Below, piece by piece: positions 4,561 through 7,556 of a stretch of DNA of 7,556 nucleotides; position 1 is the stretch's first letter; the number at the start of each line of letters is the position of its first letter. Origin of the DNA: Acidobacteriota bacterium (GTDB taxonomy: Bacteria; Acidobacteriota; Thermoanaerobaculia; Multivoradales; JAHEKO01); NCBI GenBank assembly GCA_029863825.1, contig JAOTUP010000080.1, positions 1 to 7,556 on the forward strand, written 5' to 3'. Both the position numbers and the translations under genes were made by a program. The notes under the pieces were generated by a model. It had not been told where the DNA came from. It was given only the letters and a program-made list of their open reading frames with translations, and did not search any database.

Positions 4561-6273
4561 GTGCTGACTCATCTCAACGTCAGGAATCTGGCGGTCATCG
4601 AGGCAGTGAACATCGAGCTCGGGCCCGGACTCAACGTGCTGACTGGCGAGACCGGGGCCGGCAAATCGATCGTCGTCGATGCGCTGGCGCTCCTTTCCGG
4701 CGCTCGCGCTGCCACCGAGCTCATCCGACGCGGAGCCGACAGCCTGACCGTGACAGGCATCTTTCGGCCGCAACGCGGTAGCGTGCACGACATCATGGTG
4801 GCTGCCGGTCTGTCCGGCGACGGCAAGGAGCTCTTGATCCGCCGTGAGATCTCCCGCGACGGACCGAATCGCGTTTTTGTCGACGACGAGCCGGTGACGC
4901 TGCGCCTGCTGGCCGAGATCGCGCCGCAGCTGCTGCGTATCCACACCCAGCGCGAAGAGCTGGGTCTCGCGTCGCCGGAGTTCCAGCGCCGACTCCTGGA
5001 TCGGAGCGGCGGCGCTCGCGGCTTCGAGCTCCTGAGCGCGGTGAGGGACGCTTATCGCACCTATCGGGATCTGGCGGAGCGGCGGGATCGGCTGGCCGGT
5101 GACGAGAAGAGTCGAATGGAACGCCTCGATCTGCTGCGCTTCCAGCTCGGGGAGATCGACGGGGCCTCGCTCTCGGCGGCCGAGGAAGACGAGCTGCGCG
5201 CGGAGCGTCTTGTGCTGCGAAACAGCGAGGCTATCCTCGAGGCTCTTGGTGCCTCGGTTGGGAGCCTGTTCGAGGACGACGGCTCGGCGGCCGAGCGCCT
5301 GGCGACCAGCGCCCGGGCGCTCGATGCCGTCGCCGAGTGGGAGCCGCGGGCTGCCGCGTGGGTCCGTGAGCTCGAGGAGCTTCGAATTCGCCTCGACGAG
5401 TTGAGTCGAGACGTCGGGCGGCGACTGGGGGAAGTGGAGGCCGATCCGACGCGCCTGGATGTGATTGAAGATCGGCTGGCTCTTCTCGAGCGCCTGTTCC
5501 GCAAGTTCGGTTCGACCTCGGCGGAGGTTCTCGCCTGCCGCGAGCGCATCGCCGAGGAACTCGACGAGCTCACCATGGATGACGACAGCCGCCAGGAGCT
5601 CGACCAGAAAGTGACCGAGAGTCTGGAGGCGTACCGCGCCGCGGCCCTCGAGCTGTCGGCGGCCCGCAGTCGCTGGGCGGATGCCCTGAGTGACGGTGTG
5701 CATCGTGAGCTGTCGGATCTGGCGATGGCCAAGGCCGAGTTCTCGGTTGCCCTGATGACGGTGGCGCGCGCGAGCTCGGCGCTGTCGATCGAGGGCGAGG
5801 GAGTCGAGTTCGGGAGCGACGGGATCGATGAAGTGACCTTCGAGCTGGCTGCCAATCCTGGCGAGGCGAAGGGGCCGCTGGCCACGGTCGCTTCCGGCGG
5901 CGAGCTGTCGCGGGTGTACCTCGCCCTGCGCCTGGCTGCGGGGGCGGCGGAAGAAGGCGCCGTTCCGAGCCTTGTTTTTGATGAGATCGATGCGGGCATC
6001 GGCGGCGCCGAGGCTGCAGCGCTGGGCAGGAAGCTTCGCCGCCTCGCTACCTCGTCGCAGGTTCTGGCGGTGACGCATCTGCCGCAGGTGGCCAGTTACG
6101 GGCACACTCACCTGAGAGTGCACAAGGTGGTCGCCGGCGGGCGCACGCGTATCGCGGTCGAGGGTCTGGAGGCCGAGTCCAGGGTGGAGGAGGTGGCGCG
6201 GATGCTGGCGGGGAAGAAGATTACCTCGCTGTCGCGCTCGCACGCCGCGGAGCTCCTGGCGGGAGTCGACTGA
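4561..6273 (+). CDS. recN: DNA repair protein RecN
   Basis: A 570-residue SMC-like ATPase of double-strand-break repair, close to the usual family length of about 550-580. The N-terminus reads LTHLNVRNLAVIE, then a Walker A loop GETGAGKS (residues 29-36). A long charged Glu/Arg/Leu-rich middle part (roughly 150-380) is the expected coiled coil. The C-terminal lobe has the ABC signature SGGELSR (445-451), Walker B LVFDEIDAGIGG with Asp474-Glu475, and the switch histidine in VTHLPQVASYG. RecN acts early at broken ends with RecA, holding DNA segments together. The start is GTG 4561 with only a weak purine-rich stretch before it. The stop abuts the start of the next gene. In many bacteria recN is SOS-induced, but I see no clear LexA site here. 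The long antisense frames across this gene are composition shadows. Confidence 0.97.
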   Translation: MLTHLNVRNLAVIEAVNIELGPGLNVLTGETGAGKSIVVDALALLSGARAATELIRRGADSLTVTGIFRPQRGSVHDIMVAAGLSGDGKELLIRREISRDGPNRVFVDDEPVTLRLLAEIAPQLLRIHTQREELGLASPEFQRRLLDRSGGARGFELLSAVRDAYRTYRDLAERRDRLAGDEKSRMERLDLLRFQLGEIDGASLSAAEEDELRAERLVLRNSEAILEALGASVGSLFEDDGSAAERLATSARALDAVAEWEPRAAAWVRELEELRIRLDELSRDVGRRLGEVEADPTRLDVIEDRLALLERLFRKFGSTSAEVLACRERIAEELDELTMDDDSRQELDQKVTESLEAYRAAALELSAARSRWADALSDGVHRELSDLAMAKAEFSVALMTVARASSALSIEGEGVEFGSDGIDEVTFELAANPGEAKGPLATVASGGELSRVYLALRLAAGAAEEGAVPSLVFDEIDAGIGGAEAAALGRKLRRLATSSQVLAVTHLPQVASYGHTHLRVHKVVAGGRTRIAVEGLEAESRVEEVARMLAGKKITSLSRSHAAELLAGVD

Positions 6274-6945
6274 GTGGTCGGTTCCGGCGAGCGATTCTGG
6301 ACGTGGGGCGAAGATGTCGCCGTTCTGGGGCGCATCGTGGCTCGCGGCGGTGTGCTGGTGATCCCGACTGAATCGTCGTACGCGCTGGCCGCCGACCCTC
6401 GTCGTCGTGACAGTATGGATGCAGTATTCCGCATCAAGCGACGAGCGCCCGACCAGCCGTTGCCGGTCGTGGTGTCCGGCGTCGAAATGTTTCCGGACCT
6501 CGGAATCGAGCCGCTCACAGGTGGGTCTCTCGGAGGACTCGAGCGAGGCTGGCCCGGGGCGCTGTCGATCCTCTTGCCATGCGGGCCCGACCTCCCGGCG
6601 GCCGCGGGCTCCGGCTATCTAGCGGTACGCGTGCCCGGCCACCCGGGGCTTGTCACGCTCCTCGCCGAGCTCGGCATCTCGCTGACGGCGACGAGCGCCA
6701 ATCGCAGCGGAGATGCACCAATCCTCGATCCGAAAGCTGCCGTCGAGCTCGTAGGTGAAGAAGATGCGATGATTGTCGACGACGGCCTACTGCCGGGAGG
6801 CCTGCCATCGACCTTGGTGAGACCGGGTCATGCGGGCGCTTCGATACTCCGTCATGGTCGCGTGACGATGCAGGAGTTGGCCGGGCTGGCGCCGCAGTGG
6901 TTTTCCGCAGGACTTGTGGAAAACCCTGTGGAGGAATCGAGGTAA
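6274..6945 (+). CDS. L-threonylcarbamoyladenylate synthase (YrdC/TsaC type)
   Basis: A 223-residue single-domain YrdC-fold protein; Sua5 proteins carry an extra C-terminal domain that is missing here. The family makes threonylcarbamoyl-AMP from threonine, bicarbonate and ATP, the first step of the t6A37 modification of ANN-decoding tRNAs. Visible motifs are the substrate-loop PTESSYALAAD (31-41; usually PTDTVYGL), Lys55-Arg56 in FRIKRRAPDQPLP, WPGALSILL, VRVPGHP, TSANRSG (140-146) and STLVRP near the end of the fold. The changes in the first motif make it a divergent member, though the fold signature is complete. Its GTG start directly follows the recN stop (TGAGTG), implying translational coupling. 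The YrdC fold also occurs in other carbamoyl-transfer enzymes such as HypF, but the short length argues against these. Confidence 0.9.
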   Translation: MVGSGERFWTWGEDVAVLGRIVARGGVLVIPTESSYALAADPRRRDSMDAVFRIKRRAPDQPLPVVVSGVEMFPDLGIEPLTGGSLGGLERGWPGALSILLPCGPDLPAAAGSGYLAVRVPGHPGLVTLLAELGISLTATSANRSGDAPILDPKAAVELVGEEDAMIVDDGLLPGGLPSTLVRPGHAGASILRHGRVTMQELAGLAPQWFSAGLVENPVEESR

Positions 6946-6954
6946 TGGCGGACT

Positions 6955-7556
6955 ATGGGCGAAGCACACAAACTGCATAAGTTCTTGTGCACTCTGGTAG
7001 CGCTTGCATCACTGGCAACAAGTGCGGCGCCGGCCGACCAGGTGATGTCACTGGCGGAGATCCAGCGCGGTCAGCGGGGGTACGGCCTGAGCGTCTTCGA
7101 GGGCGGCGAGCCGGAGCGATTCGACGTCGAGATCATCGGCCTCTGGAAGGACGTGCAGCCGGACACGAGCTATGTTCTGGCGCGCCTGTCGGGACACGGA
7201 CTCGAGGAAAGCGGCGTCATTGCCGGGATGAGCGGCAGTCCGGTCTACGTAGATGATCGATTGGTCGGTGCGGTGGCCTTTGCCTGGCCGTTCGCGCAAC
7301 AGGCCATCGCCGGCATCACGCCGATCGAATCGATGCGCAAGCTGACGGCTATCGAGACGGCGACGGGACGAGGAGCTTCGGCAACGACGTCCGACCTCGC
7401 CGCGGTGGCGCGTCAGGAAACGGCCGAGCAAGTCCTGGAGGACGCGCTGGCGACGCTGCGGCCGGGCCGCATGGGAGAGGGCACGGCGGCGATGCAGTGG
7501 ACTGCGAGTGGGTTCGGCGCCGCCAGTCGCCAGTTCCTCGAGCAGGGACTTGGGGG
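6955..7556 (+). CDS. Exported SpoIVB/S55-type serine peptidase domain protein, 5' part only
   Basis: An open frame from ATG 6955 to the window end gives 200 complete codons of a longer gene. The N-terminus MGEAHKLHKFLCTLVALASL is followed by ATSAAPADQ, a signal peptide with probable cleavage after APA near residue 27, so the protein should be periplasmic or secreted. The mature part has RGQRGYGLSVFEGGEPERF, then GVIAGMSGSPVYVDDRLVGAVAF. GMSGSP (91-96) is the SpoIVB peptidase (MEROPS S55) active-site motif with Ser93 as likely nucleophile; His81 in LSGHG is nearby, but I cannot show that it is catalytic. AGITPIESM follows, also typical of the family. In Bacillus SpoIVB activates pro-sigmaK processing, but homologues also occur in non-spore-formers, where the substrate is unknown. 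The gene starts 9 bases after the preceding stop, with GAGG 12 bases before its ATG, and could be the last of a recN-led operon. Confidence 0.85.
   Translation, partial: MGEAHKLHKFLCTLVALASLATSAAPADQVMSLAEIQRGQRGYGLSVFEGGEPERFDVEIIGLWKDVQPDTSYVLARLSGHGLEESGVIAGMSGSPVYVDDRLVGAVAFAWPFAQQAIAGITPIESMRKLTAIETATGRGASATTSDLAAVARQETAEQVLEDALATLRPGRMGEGTAAMQWTASGFGAASRQFLEQGLG

Noticed and set aside
5061..5999. 312-residue minus-strand frame dominated by Ser and Arg
   Set aside because: A low-complexity antisense shadow of the recN coiled-coil codons.
4486..6243. 585-residue open frame on the minus strand opposite recN
   Set aside because: It mirrors a well-supported recN in GC-rich DNA, has no recognisable domain and is rich in Arg, Gln and Leu as expected for a shadow frame.
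6912..6932. TGTGGA repeated twice, resembling DnaA boxes
   Set aside because: It lies within the end of the TsaC-type gene, each copy has mismatches, and there is no AT-rich region or dnaA nearby.
6945..6980. 11-codon frame starting at the TAATG overlap after the TsaC-type gene
   Set aside because: Too short and without conservation evidence; the peptidase start at 6955 in another frame explains the region.
1..7556. CRISPR arrays, tRNA or rRNA genes, insertion sequences
   Set aside because: I saw no regularly spaced repeats, no tRNA-like cloverleaf with CCA-type end, no rRNA motifs and no transposase or terminal inverted repeats.

Overview
The window is about 7.5 kb of GC-rich DNA, and every gene I can support lies on the + strand. 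It suggests a diderm (outer-membrane) environmental bacterium: there is a DUF481-type beta-barrel with a signal peptide, an exported SpoIVB/S55-type peptidase outside any sporulation context, a YkgJ cysteine-cluster protein and a Crp/Fnr regulator. An Acidobacteriota-like host is my best guess from this mix. It is an inference, not something the sequence proves.

Region 1 (1-2112) is the 3' part of a lasso-peptide (RiPP) cluster. It holds the C-terminal end of an asparagine-synthetase-like macrolactam cyclase, a small precursor gene, and an HPr-kinase-like ATP-dependent kinase of the type that phosphorylates a lasso peptide's C-terminal serine. The precursor carries the lasso leader signature YRPPQLSEWGSIEQLTAG. 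The predicted 16-residue core is GTLPPGSDGPLGSSTS, with Gly1 and Asp8 placed for an 8-residue macrolactam ring and a serine as last residue. The leader-binding protein (B1), the leader protease (B2) and any exporter are not in the window, and nothing downstream of the kinase looks like them, so they should lie upstream if present. The C-A-K gene order and the small, serine-rich tail with no bulky plug residue are unusual. This is the strongest candidate for something undescribed here.

Region 2 (2113-3221) holds a 182-base spacer with competing inverted repeats, the DUF481 outer-membrane protein gene, and a convincing Rho-independent terminator.

Region 3 (3222-7556) is housekeeping-like: a Crp/Fnr regulator, a YkgJ-family cysteine-cluster protein whose -10-like box lies where a leaderless transcript would be expected, recN (recombinational repair ATPase), a single-domain YrdC/TsaC-type gene for the t6A tRNA modification whose start abuts the recN stop, and the 5' part of a secreted S55 peptidase cut by the window end. 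The last four genes are closely spaced and could be co-transcribed.
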